Part shown: positions 53,107 through 61,557 of the stretch, in pieces | Layout: the number at the start of each line of letters is the position of its first letter | Position numbering within the stretch: the stretch's first letter is position 1 | Assembly: GCF_014649115.1 (NCBI RefSeq) | Contig: NZ_BMSK01000007.1 | Span: 62,001 to 126,000, forward strand | Direction: 5' to 3' | Source of the DNA: Streptomyces eurythermus | GTDB lineage: Bacteria; Actinomycetota; Actinomycetes; Streptomycetales; Streptomycetaceae | DNA length: 64,000 bases | Position numbers and translations under genes: made by a program | Notes under the pieces: generated by a model | Told to the model about the DNA's origin: nothing | Seen by the model: only the letters and a program-made list of their open reading frames with translations | Databases searched by the model: none

Positions 53107-54087
53107 ATGAGCAGGACGGAAGCGGAGGCCATGGAGAGCCACGGCGAAGCGGGGCGGGACGGCGGGCGGACGGACGGCGAGGTCGAGATCCTCACCCCGC
53201 GCGACGTGCCCCTGGGCGGACCGCGCGCCATGACCGTACGGCGTACGCTGCCGCAGCGGTCCCGGACCCTGATCGGCGCCTGGTGCTTCGCCGACCACTA
53301 CGGCCCCGACGACGTCGCCCGCACCGGAGGCATGCGCGTTCCCCCGCACCCGCACACCGGGCTCCAGACGGTGAGCTGGCTGTTCAGCGGGGAGATCGAG
53401 CACCGCGACAGCCTCGGCAGCCACGCCCTCGTCCGGCCGGGGGAGCTGAACCTCATGACCGGCGGACACGGCATCAGCCACTCGGAGTTCTCCACCGAGC
53501 GGACCTCCGTCCTGCACGGCGTCCAGCTGTGGGTGGCGCTGCCGGACGAACACCGCCACACCGCCCGCGACTTCCGGCACTACGTGCCCGAGCCCGTGCG
53601 GACCGACGGCGCCGAGATCAGGGTGTTCCTCGGGGCGCTGGCCGGGTCCGTCTCGCCGGTGCCGGCCTACACCCCCCTCCTGGGCGCCGAGATCGCCCTC
53701 GCGCCGCACGCCTCGGTCACCCTCGCCGTGGACCCCTCCTTCGAACACGGGCTCCTCGTGGACCACGGGGACGTCCGGCTGGCCGGAACCGTGCTGCGCC
53801 CGGCGCAACTCGGGTACGTGCGCCCCGGCCGGCGCACTCTGACACTGCGCAACGAGTCCTCCGGCCCGGCCCGGACCGTCCTGCTCGGCGGCACCCCCTT
53901 CGAGGAGGAGATCGTCATGTGGTGGAACTTCGTCGGGCGCAGTCACGACGACATCGTCCTGGCCCGGCGGGAATGGGAGGACGCCTCCGACCGGTTCGGC
54001 GCCGTCGAGGGCTGCGTCGCCGACCGGCTGCCCGCCCCCGCCCTGCCGAACGCCACCATCCGGCCGCGCAGCAATCCGCCGCGCTGA
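53107..54087 (+). CDS. Pirin family protein
   Basis: A 326-residue bicupin. The N-terminal cupin has the iron ligands in PPHPHTGLQTVSWLFSGEIE and HGISHSE, as in quercetinase-active pirins; the C-terminal cupin contains HGLLVDHGDVRL and the tail ends LPNATIRPRSNPPR. GGAAGG precedes the ATG. The GNAT gene follows by 26 bp in the same direction. Confidence 0.92.
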   Translation: MSRTEAEAMESHGEAGRDGGRTDGEVEILTPRDVPLGGPRAMTVRRTLPQRSRTLIGAWCFADHYGPDDVARTGGMRVPPHPHTGLQTVSWLFSGEIEHRDSLGSHALVRPGELNLMTGGHGISHSEFSTERTSVLHGVQLWVALPDEHRHTARDFRHYVPEPVRTDGAEIRVFLGALAGSVSPVPAYTPLLGAEIALAPHASVTLAVDPSFEHGLLVDHGDVRLAGTVLRPAQLGYVRPGRRTLTLRNESSGPARTVLLGGTPFEEEIVMWWNFVGRSHDDIVLARREWEDASDRFGAVEGCVADRLPAPALPNATIRPRSNPPR

Positions 54088-54113
54088 ACCCGCCGCCCCC
54101 GAAAGGACATCCG

Positions 54114-54455
54114 ATGACCGAGCCCGCCACCGAACCCACCGTCGAACGAAGAGACGACCGGCACCGCTACGAGATCCTGGTCGCCGGCGAGCGTGCCGGT
54201 CTCACCGCCTTCCGCGACCGCGGCGAGCAGCGCGTCTTCTACCACACCGAGATCGACGACGCCTTCGCCGGCCGCGGCCTGGCCGCACAGCTCGTCGGAC
54301 AGGCCCTCGCCGACGTGCGCGCCCAGGGCAAGCGGATCGTGCCGGTGTGCCCGTACGTCGCCAAGTACCTCACCAAGCACGACGAGTTCGCCGACATCAC
54401 CGACCCGGTGACCCCCGACGTGCTCAGCTGGCTGAGGGAGCGCAAAGCCGCCTGA
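54114..54455 (+). CDS. GNAT-fold N-acetyltransferase, short YjdJ-type
   Basis: A 113-residue protein of the small Gcn5-related acetyltransferase group. FYHTEIDDAFAGRGLAAQLV contains the acetyl-CoA loop (GRGLA), and CPYVAKYLTKH is the C-terminal signature of the YjdJ/COG2388 family. AAAGGA precedes the ATG. It follows pirin and is closed by a strong terminator. The substrate is unknown. Confidence 0.88.
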   Translation: MTEPATEPTVERRDDRHRYEILVAGERAGLTAFRDRGEQRVFYHTEIDDAFAGRGLAAQLVGQALADVRAQGKRIVPVCPYVAKYLTKHDEFADITDPVTPDVLSWLRERKAA

Positions 54456-54476
54456 CCGGCGGCCTCGGCGCCGAAG

Positions 54477-54512
54477 AGGCCGGGACCGTACCCCGAGGTA
54501 CGGTCCCGGCCT
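54477..54512 (+). terminator. Terminator after the GNAT gene
   Basis: A 16-bp perfect stem (54477-54492 with 54497-54512, loop CCGA), followed by TTC, lies 21 bp after the stop. Confidence 0.85.
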
Positions 54513-54529
54513 TTCAGGCGCGGTCAGGA

Positions 54530-54890
54530 CGCCCTCATGGCTGCTGCCACGTCGCGCCGCGGCCTTCGAGAGTCGGTGGACGGCGGCGTGCGCACCGGTG
54601 AAGGTCTGCGTGCAGAGCAGGCCGGGGCCATAGACGCCGCCGTGCTTCTTGACCACGTCGGTGACGGCGCCGTACGTCTGCGTCTCCTGGTCCCGGCGTA
54701 CCTCCAGCGACACCTGCGCCCACGTCACCGGCACCGCGCCGGCCCGGATCATGGCTGTACGTCGTGCTCGTAGGGGCCGACTCCGCCGACGGCGCCGGTG
54801 ACGACGTAGATCTCGTGGCCCTGGGCGAGCGCGGGCCCGGCGTTCGGTGAGCGGGCCGCCGCCGCGGCGACCGTCGCCAGATTCTCCGCG
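54530..54890 (-). pseudogene. Isochorismatase-family hydrolase remnant (3' part, frameshifted)
   Basis: The minus strand encodes the C-terminal half of a YcaC-like isochorismatase hydrolase in two frames. One frame gives GHEIYVVTGAVGGVGPYEHD (54770-54830). A few bases later another frame gives MIRAGAVPVTWAQVSLEVRR (from 54752) and then YGAVTDVVKKHGGVYG. In intact relatives these segments are continuous, so a small deletion has broken the frame. The 5' half of the gene, including the catalytic residues, is missing, and the alpha/beta hydrolase gene adjoins directly. Confidence 0.7.
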
Positions 54891-55790
54891 CTATCGGCCG
54901 CTGAAGAAGTCGGTGAGGGCGGCGGCGACGGCCTCGGGCTGCTCCTCGGGGATGTAGTGACCGGCGTCGGGCACGATGACGCCGGTCACGTTCTCGGCCC
55001 ACGGGCTGATGGAGGCCGCCATGTCCGGGATCGAGCCGTGGCTGCTGGAGATTCCGAGGACGGGCACGGTCGGTCGCCGTTGCTCGAGTGCCGCGCGGTT
55101 CTTGCGCGCGGACTCGGCGGCGTCGCGGTAGCAGGCGAGGCCGGCGCGCAGGCCGCCGTCGACGGCGAGGGCCGCGCCGTAGTGTTCGAGCTCCGCTTCC
55201 TCGAACGCGTCGGGCGCGAGGGACTTGGTCTTCAGGAACCAGCTGACGTACTCCCGCTCACGGCCCGCTATCAGCGTCTCGGGAAGGCCGGGCACCACAT
55301 GGAACGCGAAGTGCCAGGTCTTGAACGCCAGAGCCGGGTCGAGGGGGATCGCTTCCGGCATGGTGATACCGGGAATCCCGGCGTCGAGCAGCGCGACCCC
55401 GCGCAGTCGGCTCTCGTGGTTCAGGGCGAGGGAGAAGGCGACCCAGGCACCGATGTCGTGCCCGGCGAGCCAGTAGTCCCCCACGCCGAGAGCGCTCACG
55501 GCGGCCTGGATGTGCGCGGCGACCGTGTGCGTGTCGTAGCTGAGCTCCGGATGCTCCGAATTGCCTTGGCCCGGCCGGTCGATCGCTATGACCCGGAACC
55601 GATCGGCGAGAGCGGGCATGACCTTTCGCCAGGCCCACCACGTCTGAGGGAACCCGGTGAGCAGGACGACGGCCGGTCCGTCCGGCCGACCGCCTTCGAC
55701 GGCGTGCAGGCGGACGCCGTCGGCGTCGACCCAGCGGTGCGTGAATCCGGCCAGGTCGTGCAGGGGCAGGGCGGGGACGGGGTTGGTCAT
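54891..55790 (-). CDS. Alpha/beta hydrolase (epoxide hydrolase/haloacetate dehalogenase-like)
   Basis: A 299-residue hydrolase. The oxyanion segment LLTGFPQTWWAWRKV is near residue 45; the nucleophile elbow GHDIGAW has an aspartate as nucleophile, as in epoxide hydrolases and dehalogenases. The catalytic His is in DAGHYIPEEQPE near residue 277. GGAGG precedes the ATG. It diverges from a TetR gene, with a perfect palindrome between, so it is probably repressed by that protein. Confidence 0.9.
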   Translation of the reverse strand: MTNPVPALPLHDLAGFTHRWVDADGVRLHAVEGGRPDGPAVVLLTGFPQTWWAWRKVMPALADRFRVIAIDRPGQGNSEHPELSYDTHTVAAHIQAAVSALGVGDYWLAGHDIGAWVAFSLALNHESRLRGVALLDAGIPGITMPEAIPLDPALAFKTWHFAFHVVPGLPETLIAGREREYVSWFLKTKSLAPDAFEEAELEHYGAALAVDGGLRAGLACYRDAAESARKNRAALEQRRPTVPVLGISSSHGSIPDMAASISPWAENVTGVIVPDAGHYIPEEQPEAVAAALTDFFSGR

Positions 55791-55838
55791 GGGAATCCTC
55801 CATCGAGGCGGGTGGACCGTGCTTCGACGCTAGCACGT

Positions 55839-55858
55839 CTTGAACTGATCAGTTCAAG
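55839..55858. promoter_or_regulatory. Perfect 20-bp palindromic operator
   Basis: CTTGAACTGATCAGTTCAAG is a perfect palindrome between the divergent hydrolase and TetR starts (48 bp and 17 bp away). It is the expected binding site of the TetR-type protein. Confidence 0.8.
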
Positions 55859-55875
55859 ATGGGAGGATGGGACGC

Positions 55876-56466
55876 ATGGCAGGCAAGAAGCAGTTCGACA
55901 TGGACACGGTGCTCGACGCCGCGATGATCCAGTTCTGGCGCTCCGGCTACGCCGACACCTCGCTCGACGACCTGTCCCGGGCGACCGGCCTGAACCGCAG
56001 CTCGATCTACTCCTCGCTCGGCGACAAGGACGCGCTCTTCCTTCGCTGCCTGGATCGCTACGCCACGCGCTACGGCGACAAGTACGACGCCGCCCTCTCG
56101 TGCGCGGCCGAGGACCCCGTCGCCGCCGTCCGTGCGTTCTTCGACGTCACCCTGGGGCGCATCGCCGATCCCGCCGTGCCCGATGGATGCCTGATGGCCC
56201 AGTCGGTCATGGCGAGTCCGGCGCTGAGCCCGAGGGTCGCAGAGCACGTCAAAGAGTTGTTCGGCCTCCAGCGCCCGCGCCTGCGCGCGGCGCTGAAGGC
56301 CGGCGGAATGTCCGACGAGGACGCCGAGGACTTCGCCGTACACGTAGCGGCCGTGAACCAGTCTCTCGCGGTGATGGGCAGGGCCGGGGCGAGCCCGGAG
56401 CAACTGCGGGCGATCGTCGGCGTGACCGTCGACGCGCTCGCGCGGGCGCTGAGACCGGTCGGATAG
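55876..56466 (+). CDS. TetR-family transcriptional repressor
   Basis: A 196-residue repressor. The N-terminal helix-turn-helix (DTSLDDLSRATGLNRSSIYS, near residues 30-50) is followed by GDKDALFLRCLDRY, the usual TetR helix 4. The C-terminal domain (MAQSVMASPALSPRV) resembles the TetR_C group that regulates hydrolases and oxidoreductases. ATG 55876 was chosen because GGGAGG lies 9 bases upstream; ATG 55867 touches that site. Confidence 0.9.
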   Translation: MAGKKQFDMDTVLDAAMIQFWRSGYADTSLDDLSRATGLNRSSIYSSLGDKDALFLRCLDRYATRYGDKYDAALSCAAEDPVAAVRAFFDVTLGRIADPAVPDGCLMAQSVMASPALSPRVAEHVKELFGLQRPRLRAALKAGGMSDEDAEDFAVHVAAVNQSLAVMGRAGASPEQLRAIVGVTVDALARALRPVG

Positions 56467-56520
56467 CCGGCGTACGGGGCGGGGGAGTCCTCCCTCCAGG
56501 AGAGACGGACATACGCATCA

Positions 56521-56565
56521 CGGAGCCCTGCACGGCGGTGACCTGCGCCGACGTGCAGGGCTCCG
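56521..56565 (+). terminator. Terminator after the TetR gene
   Basis: A 13-bp perfect stem (56521-56533 with 56553-56565) with a 19-base loop. Confidence 0.7.
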
Positions 56566-56575
56566 TCGTGCCACC

Positions 56576-56785
56576 GTGTTGCCCGTTGTCCGGTGGTCCA
56601 GCGTCGTGGCCGTGCTCGGCACCCTGGCCGGTGCCGCCCTGGCGGGATACGTCCAGCGGTCCGGTGACCGGCGCGCCCGGGAACACGCGCACTGCCAGGA
56701 GGTGACGGAACCGTTGGAAGGGCAAACCGTTTCGACGGCCATGACCAGCCGTCGTGGATGCCGCCGAACCCTTGAGGAGTCCTGA
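56576..56785 (+). pseudogene. Possible fragment of a small membrane-anchored protein
   Basis: The frame begins VVAVLGTLAGAALAGYVQRS (one membrane helix) and continues charged, RRAREHAHCQEVTE, with proper codon bias, but it has no start with a ribosome site and ends abruptly. Similar Ala/Gly-helix plus charged-helix proteins are common in Streptomyces. I read it as a remnant. The rest of the 56467-56898 interval holds no gene I can support. Confidence 0.35.
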
Positions 56786-56898
56786 CCGATGTCACACCGT
56801 GCTCGGCGATGCCCTGGCGCAGTTCCTGGTGCCGATCACCCGCTGCGGGCGGCCGTTCGTGGTGGGCAGGCCGGCCGTGTCCCGCGCGGCCCGGAACC

Positions 56899-57267
56899 CT
56901 ATGGGCGGGTAAAGGTGAAGGTGATGCCCGCCTGGCCGGACAGTTCACCGCCGGAGCCCAGCAGGGAGACCGTGCCCTTCGCGCTGATCTCGGCGCTGAA
57001 GGTCACCTCGTTGAGCCGGAACTCCCCGGCCCCCTGCGGCAGCGAGGCCAGCACGTCCCGCATGGTCGCGACGAAGTCGTGCAAACGGGCCTGCAGTTGC
57101 GCGGCGGGGATCTCCGTCCTGGCCACCCGCCATTCGTCCAGGCGCCGCAGGGACAGCCGGTCGGTGCGGTTCTGGTCGGTGTCCTCCAGGCCGAGGACGC
57201 TGATCGTTCCGACGGGCTCCGGGTCGGCGGTGGTGTGCTCAGTAGTGGTCTGCTGGGGCAGGGTCAC
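56899..57267 (-). CDS. Pepco-like (CU044_2847-type) protein of the CHAT module
   Basis: A 122-residue cytoplasmic protein. Its C-terminal half (FRLNEVTFSAEISAKGTVSL, then GELSGQAGITFTFTRP) matches the pattern of the Pepco domain, a predicted effector-associated domain that co-occurs with peptidases in NTP-dependent conflict systems. The GTG start, with GAGGAG upstream, lies inside the CHAT gene (29-bp overlap), so the two are tightly coupled. Likely role: partner, sensor or regulator of the CHAT protease. Confidence 0.65.
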   Translation of the reverse strand: MTLPQQTTTEHTTADPEPVGTISVLGLEDTDQNRTDRLSLRRLDEWRVARTEIPAAQLQARLHDFVATMRDVLASLPQGAGEFRLNEVTFSAEISAKGTVSLLGSGGELSGQAGITFTFTRP

Positions 57268-58522
57268 GGGGTTGCTCCTCGGGAGTCGGGCGGATATGCA
57301 GGTCGGGGTCGGCGTAGGCGGCGTAGCTCAGACCGAGCGGGTTGGCCAGGGTGTGCAGCAGGTGCCGACGGCTTTCCAGCAGCGCCCGGCCGAGGGGGAG
57401 GCGCCGGATGAGGAAGCGTTCGTAGAGGGCTTGGGAGAAGGCCGCAGCGACATCGTCGGGGATCTCTGTCTCTGTGCCGATGAACCCGCGGTTGCCGTTC
57501 ATGAGGAAGAGGTACGGGAAGGACGGCGCGTCCTGGGCGCGCATCCGGCCCGAGCCGCAGGCGTTCATCGTCACCAGCGGCAGTTCGAAGTCACGCTCGT
57601 CGTGGCTGATGCCGAGGCTGACCAAGTCGGCTCCGAGGCTGCGCAGGGTGGTGCGGGAGTGGTGTCCGGCGCCGCTCAGTTCGATCTCCGCGGCGAGGGG
57701 GTCGCCGGATCGGGTGTAGCAGTGGCAGGCGAAGTGTTGGAGTTGGTCGGGCAGGGCACGGCGCCCGCCGTCGAGGAGGAGCCGGGGGTCGAAGATCTGC
57801 TCGGCGAGACTGGGCCCGCCTTCCGCCGCGTGCGGGTAGGGGCCCTCCAGGTCGACGTGGGCATGCGCGGCCCCGGTGAACCAGGCGAGTTCCGCCCTGG
57901 CCCCCGAGAGGTGCTCGTCGTAGAAGTAGCGGGCCGGGAGTCGGCCCTGCGGTCCGGTGTGTAAAGCGGTGGCTCCGGTGCCGCCGCGGATCGGGGCGGG
58001 GAGCATGGCGCGGCGTACGACGCAGGAGAAACCCACGAGCGTGCCGCATGCGGTGATGAAGGCCGTGCGGTCCTCGACGGGCGGCCCAGGGGCGATGCCG
58101 AGCAGGGGCAGGAACTCCAGTGGCAAGAAGCTGTCCCGGGGCCCGACGCATTCCACGAGCGGCGGCGGCAGGGTGGGGTTCCGGGCGAACGGAATCGCCT
58201 GTCGCCAAAACGCCTGGAGGTCCCTCAGGACGGTCTGCCGGGCGCCGAAGAGGACGAACAGCAGGGTGCGGCCGAGACCGTGCAGGCACTGGAACACCCG
58301 GTCGAGGTCCTTGCCGTCCTCGACGGCAAGGGACGGCAGTTCGTCCTTGAGGCGGGTCAGCCCCAGGTCCAGCTCGTGGCGGACCCGGGTCAGGGCGTCG
58401 CTGCCGACAAGGGTGAGGGACAGGGGCGGTACGTCAGGTCGGCGTGCGCGGAAACCCAGGGTGGTGGCCTCACTGGTCGTCATCACGCGCACGGTGACGT
58501 CGGGCGGGTACGCCTGTCTCAT
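57239..58522 (-). CDS. CHAT-domain caspase-like protease
   Basis: A 427-residue protein. The C-terminal half is a CHAT (caspase HetF-associated) peptidase: HFACHCY carries the catalytic His267 and TMNACGSGR the catalytic Cys322, followed by FIGTETEIPDDVAAAFSQAL, typical of the end of the domain. The N-terminal 170 residues are an alpha/beta region of unknown role. The ATG overlaps the upstream membrane protein stop by 4 bp (ATGA). CHAT proteases cleave partner proteins in bacterial programmed-death or defence systems; here the candidate partners are the two flanking genes. Confidence 0.88.
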   Translation of the reverse strand: MRQAYPPDVTVRVMTTSEATTLGFRARRPDVPPLSLTLVGSDALTRVRHELDLGLTRLKDELPSLAVEDGKDLDRVFQCLHGLGRTLLFVLFGARQTVLRDLQAFWRQAIPFARNPTLPPPLVECVGPRDSFLPLEFLPLLGIAPGPPVEDRTAFITACGTLVGFSCVVRRAMLPAPIRGGTGATALHTGPQGRLPARYFYDEHLSGARAELAWFTGAAHAHVDLEGPYPHAAEGGPSLAEQIFDPRLLLDGGRRALPDQLQHFACHCYTRSGDPLAAEIELSGAGHHSRTTLRSLGADLVSLGISHDERDFELPLVTMNACGSGRMRAQDAPSFPYLFLMNGNRGFIGTETEIPDDVAAAFSQALYERFLIRRLPLGRALLESRRHLLHTLANPLGLSYAAYADPDLHIRPTPEEQPRDPAPADHY

Positions 58523-61068
58523 CTGCCGGGTGCGTCCTTGCCTCGGGTACCCGATGTCTCGGACGCTGCCGGCGGTTCCGGTGCGGCCTCCGCCTCGATT
58601 CTGAGAGCGGTGACCTGGATGAGACGGCCGGCCTGGTAGAGCTGGAACCACACCTCGTGGGTGCCGGGCTGTTCGGGTAACCGGAAACCGAAGGGCGTCT
58701 GCACCTCGTGGGCGACACTGAGGCTCTTGCGCTGAGGGAGCGGGGTGAGGGTTGAGCTGTCCACCATGGCTTCGAACGGCACGCTGCCGGCCTCTTGGCC
58801 GCCCTCGATACGGATCGGCTCGTAGACGAAGAACTCCTTCCCCGCGCCGGCGGCGACAAGGGCGGCCGTGTTCTGGGCGCGCCGGTCGCGTACGACGGAG
58901 AGCATCAGGCTGATCCGGCCGCCCGCGGTGGCTTTGAGCGTGCCGCGCTCGGCGCGCAAGGGCGGTTCGGTGTTCTCCGCGCGCCGGTCGGGCTCGATGG
59001 CCAAATATCCGAGGAAGTTCGTCAGCGGCGGACCGGTCACGGTCTCGTCGAGCGAGGTGCGGACGACGGCGCCCATCTCCCGCCTCAGGCTCTGAACGAG
59101 TTCGGTGAGCTGGTCCTTCAGACGGTTGCCGATCGGCTCGGCGGTGTCGCGGGCGAGCCGGGACAGGTGCTCCTCCTGGAGCGTGACCGGGGCCGGGCTG
59201 CGCGGGAGCAGGGTCTCAGAGGCGTCGCGGAGGGCCGAGCGGACCTCCCTCCGCACCTCTTCCCGGATGTCGCGGCGCAACCTGTCCAGGTCCGTCGGGT
59301 CGGTGGCCGGCCGCCCACCCGGTTCGGCGACCGTGCGCCGGTGGCGCAGACGCACAGGAGGGGAGTCAGGGAGGCGGTCACCGCTCAGGGCATGGGCCAG
59401 AAGGATCATGCTGTGCGTGTCCTCGGGGAGTTCCAGCTGCATGGTGCGGGCGAGGTCGTAGCGCAGGACGTCGACTGCCTGCGCCTTGGCCATGGTGCTC
59501 TCGATGAGTTGTCGGCGGGCCTGTACCACGGCGAACACGGCCGGCGGCAACGGCCCGACGCCGACGAGCACGGCGAGGAGTGCCGGGTCGAGGGCATCAT
59601 CCGCGCGCCCCGAGTGGGTGGCGGTGAGGTAGGCGACCACGGCCCAGACGGCCGCCGTGCACAGGGCACTGGCCGCGATGAGCCGCCAGATCAGCACCCT
59701 GCGTTCCGAGCGGCGGACGCGCTGCCGGATGGCGGGCGGGGCGATGACTTCCACCCGGGGCCACATCTTGTCGATGGCGAGGCCGGTGCGCAGCGTGGTG
59801 TCCCGGTGGACGGCCGCGACTCCCGGCGACAGCAAGGGGTGGCTGAGCAGATGGCGGAGGGTGGTACCGCCGCCGTGGGCCGGGATCAGCTTGGCGTGGC
59901 CCAGCTGCTGGTCGAGGAACCGGCGTTCCCGTTCCCGGACCTCGCGCTCGCGGTACGCGCGCTCCCTTTCGTACGCGTGGGCGTCGGGGAACCGGTACGT
60001 GGACCTGGCGATGTCGTCACGCTCGTCCGCCACGCGTTGTGCCGTATCGCGCACCGCGCGCACAAGCGTCGCGACCCGGCTCGGAGCGAGCGTGGTGTCC
60101 AGCCAGCCCAGGACAACCGTCTGGAGGACGAGCAGGAGCGCGGCCGACACCACGAGCCCGCTGACGCGCACCCACACGATCAGCGTGGCATCGTCCCACT
60201 CCCACCACTTCCAGGCGGCCCAGAGGACACTCCCCAGCGGTACGACGAGCCCCGCGAGCTGCGCTCCCGGCGGACCCGTGTCCAGGGGCCGTCCGCGCAG
60301 CCTCCACAGGACACCGGTCACGGCGGCCGAGAGCAGCAGGGCCGGGACCGAGCCGAGCAGCACCGGCACGGGGACGTTGACGTCCCGGGCGAAGGCATCG
60401 ATCACCACGCCGAGGACGCCCGCCGCGGCGGTGGAGGCGAACATGAGGAAGTTCGCCCTCTCGGCTTCCGACGCATTGCGATCGTCGAGCAGCCAGAACA
60501 GCGCCGCCAGCAGCACCGACAAGACGCCCACCAGCCAGGCCAGCCAGAGGGGGCCCCGCGCGGCACCGCGGACGGTCAACCAGACGCCGCACAACCCGGT
60601 CAGCGCGAACGCCCCGACGGTGCGGAAGCTGTCGGACGGGGTGAATCCGTTGCCGTAGGTGACGCCGATGCGGATGGCATGCCATGTCGCGAAGGAGACA
60701 AGGGCGAGCATCAGCCCGCCTGCCCCCGCCTCCACAGCCAGGTCGTCGCGGGCGGCACCCGCGACGATCAGGAGCAACTGGGCGAACAGGCAGGTCGCCA
60801 GCAGGCCGTTGGCGCGTAGGTGTCGCTTTCTCGCCTTGGCCGAGGTGGACGCGGTAGGGGGCCTTGCCGGTCCGAGGCGGGCGGCGGCCAGTGCGGCGAA
60901 TCGCCAGGCCGACGCGGCGAGCGCCAGCCAGAGCGCCAGCCGGACCAGAGCCGTGGAAAGGTCGTGCACCGGCATGGTGACAGCGAGGACCGTTCCCACT
61001 GCCGCGCCGCATACGGAGACGGCCGCGGCGGCGATGCCAGTCCGTCGCCGCACCGTGTTCGCTGTCAT
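58519..61068 (-). CDS. Multi-domain membrane protein of the CHAT module
   Basis: An 849-residue protein, first gene of the three-gene module. The N-terminal half has about 8 membrane helices (for example GLLATCLFAQLLLIVAGAA and LVSAALLLVLQTVVLGWLD). Next comes a charged helical segment (ERERAYREREVRERERRF) and a second membrane pair near residues 470-530. The cytoplasmic C-terminal part is helical (DLDRLRRDIREEVRREVRSA), then beta-rich (VPFEAMVDSS, EVWFQLYQAG). ATG 61068 was preferred to ATG 61107, which lacks a ribosome site. I do not recognise the family. It may be a membrane effector or sensor cleaved or controlled by the CHAT protease. Confidence 0.75.
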   Translation of the reverse strand: MTANTVRRRTGIAAAAVSVCGAAVGTVLAVTMPVHDLSTALVRLALWLALAASAWRFAALAAARLGPARPPTASTSAKARKRHLRANGLLATCLFAQLLLIVAGAARDDLAVEAGAGGLMLALVSFATWHAIRIGVTYGNGFTPSDSFRTVGAFALTGLCGVWLTVRGAARGPLWLAWLVGVLSVLLAALFWLLDDRNASEAERANFLMFASTAAAGVLGVVIDAFARDVNVPVPVLLGSVPALLLSAAVTGVLWRLRGRPLDTGPPGAQLAGLVVPLGSVLWAAWKWWEWDDATLIVWVRVSGLVVSAALLLVLQTVVLGWLDTTLAPSRVATLVRAVRDTAQRVADERDDIARSTYRFPDAHAYERERAYREREVRERERRFLDQQLGHAKLIPAHGGGTTLRHLLSHPLLSPGVAAVHRDTTLRTGLAIDKMWPRVEVIAPPAIRQRVRRSERRVLIWRLIAASALCTAAVWAVVAYLTATHSGRADDALDPALLAVLVGVGPLPPAVFAVVQARRQLIESTMAKAQAVDVLRYDLARTMQLELPEDTHSMILLAHALSGDRLPDSPPVRLRHRRTVAEPGGRPATDPTDLDRLRRDIREEVRREVRSALRDASETLLPRSPAPVTLQEEHLSRLARDTAEPIGNRLKDQLTELVQSLRREMGAVVRTSLDETVTGPPLTNFLGYLAIEPDRRAENTEPPLRAERGTLKATAGGRISLMLSVVRDRRAQNTAALVAAGAGKEFFVYEPIRIEGGQEAGSVPFEAMVDSSTLTPLPQRKSLSVAHEVQTPFGFRLPEQPGTHEVWFQLYQAGRLIQVTALRIEAEAAPEPPAASETSGTRGKDAPGR

Positions 61069-61470
61069 CGCACCCCCGTTGCCGCTCCCGCCGGCCAGTA
61101 TTGCCATTCACTGAGGCTGCCGCAGGCTCTCTGGCGAAGTCCGGCCGACCGACGAGTGGAGAACAGGCGGGAGCCGCACCCCTTCCGGCGTCGGCGCGGT
61201 ACGCCGTTCCGGCAGAGGTCCGGGACCGCCGGATGACCGACGAACAACCGCCCTTGTGACGCTTGGCCTTCGCCGTGTCTCGAGCAGGGGCCGGCTGCGC
61301 ATGGATGGGTGGAGGAGCAGGTGCGGACTGCCGCTCGGGTGGCCACGCTGATCGGCAGGAAGCTCCGAGCCGAAGTCAGTGATCCGGCGAAGCACGGTGT
61401 GACACTGCCGCTGACGGGTGGCGCCGGGGACTTACGTGAACCGTCGGCACCGACGTCCGACAGCACCGAC
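61069..61470. other. Promoter-side gap of the CHAT module, no gene seen
   Basis: About 400 bp upstream of the module. Open frames here lack ribosome sites and recognisable domains. It should contain the promoter of the leftward module, but I see no clear -35/-10 pair. Confidence 0.4.
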
Positions 61471-61505
61471 GCGAGGACCCCGGCGACACCTGCCGGGGTC
61501 CTCGC
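61471..61505. terminator. Hairpin terminator
   Basis: A 14-bp perfect stem (61471-61484 with 61492-61505, loop 7) lies 53 bp beyond the stop of the ricin-lectin gene, insulating it from the CHAT module. Confidence 0.8.
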
Positions 61506-61557
61506 CGTTCAAGATTCTTGAACGATCACTTGTCGGGGCAGCCTCCCCGCACCACAC

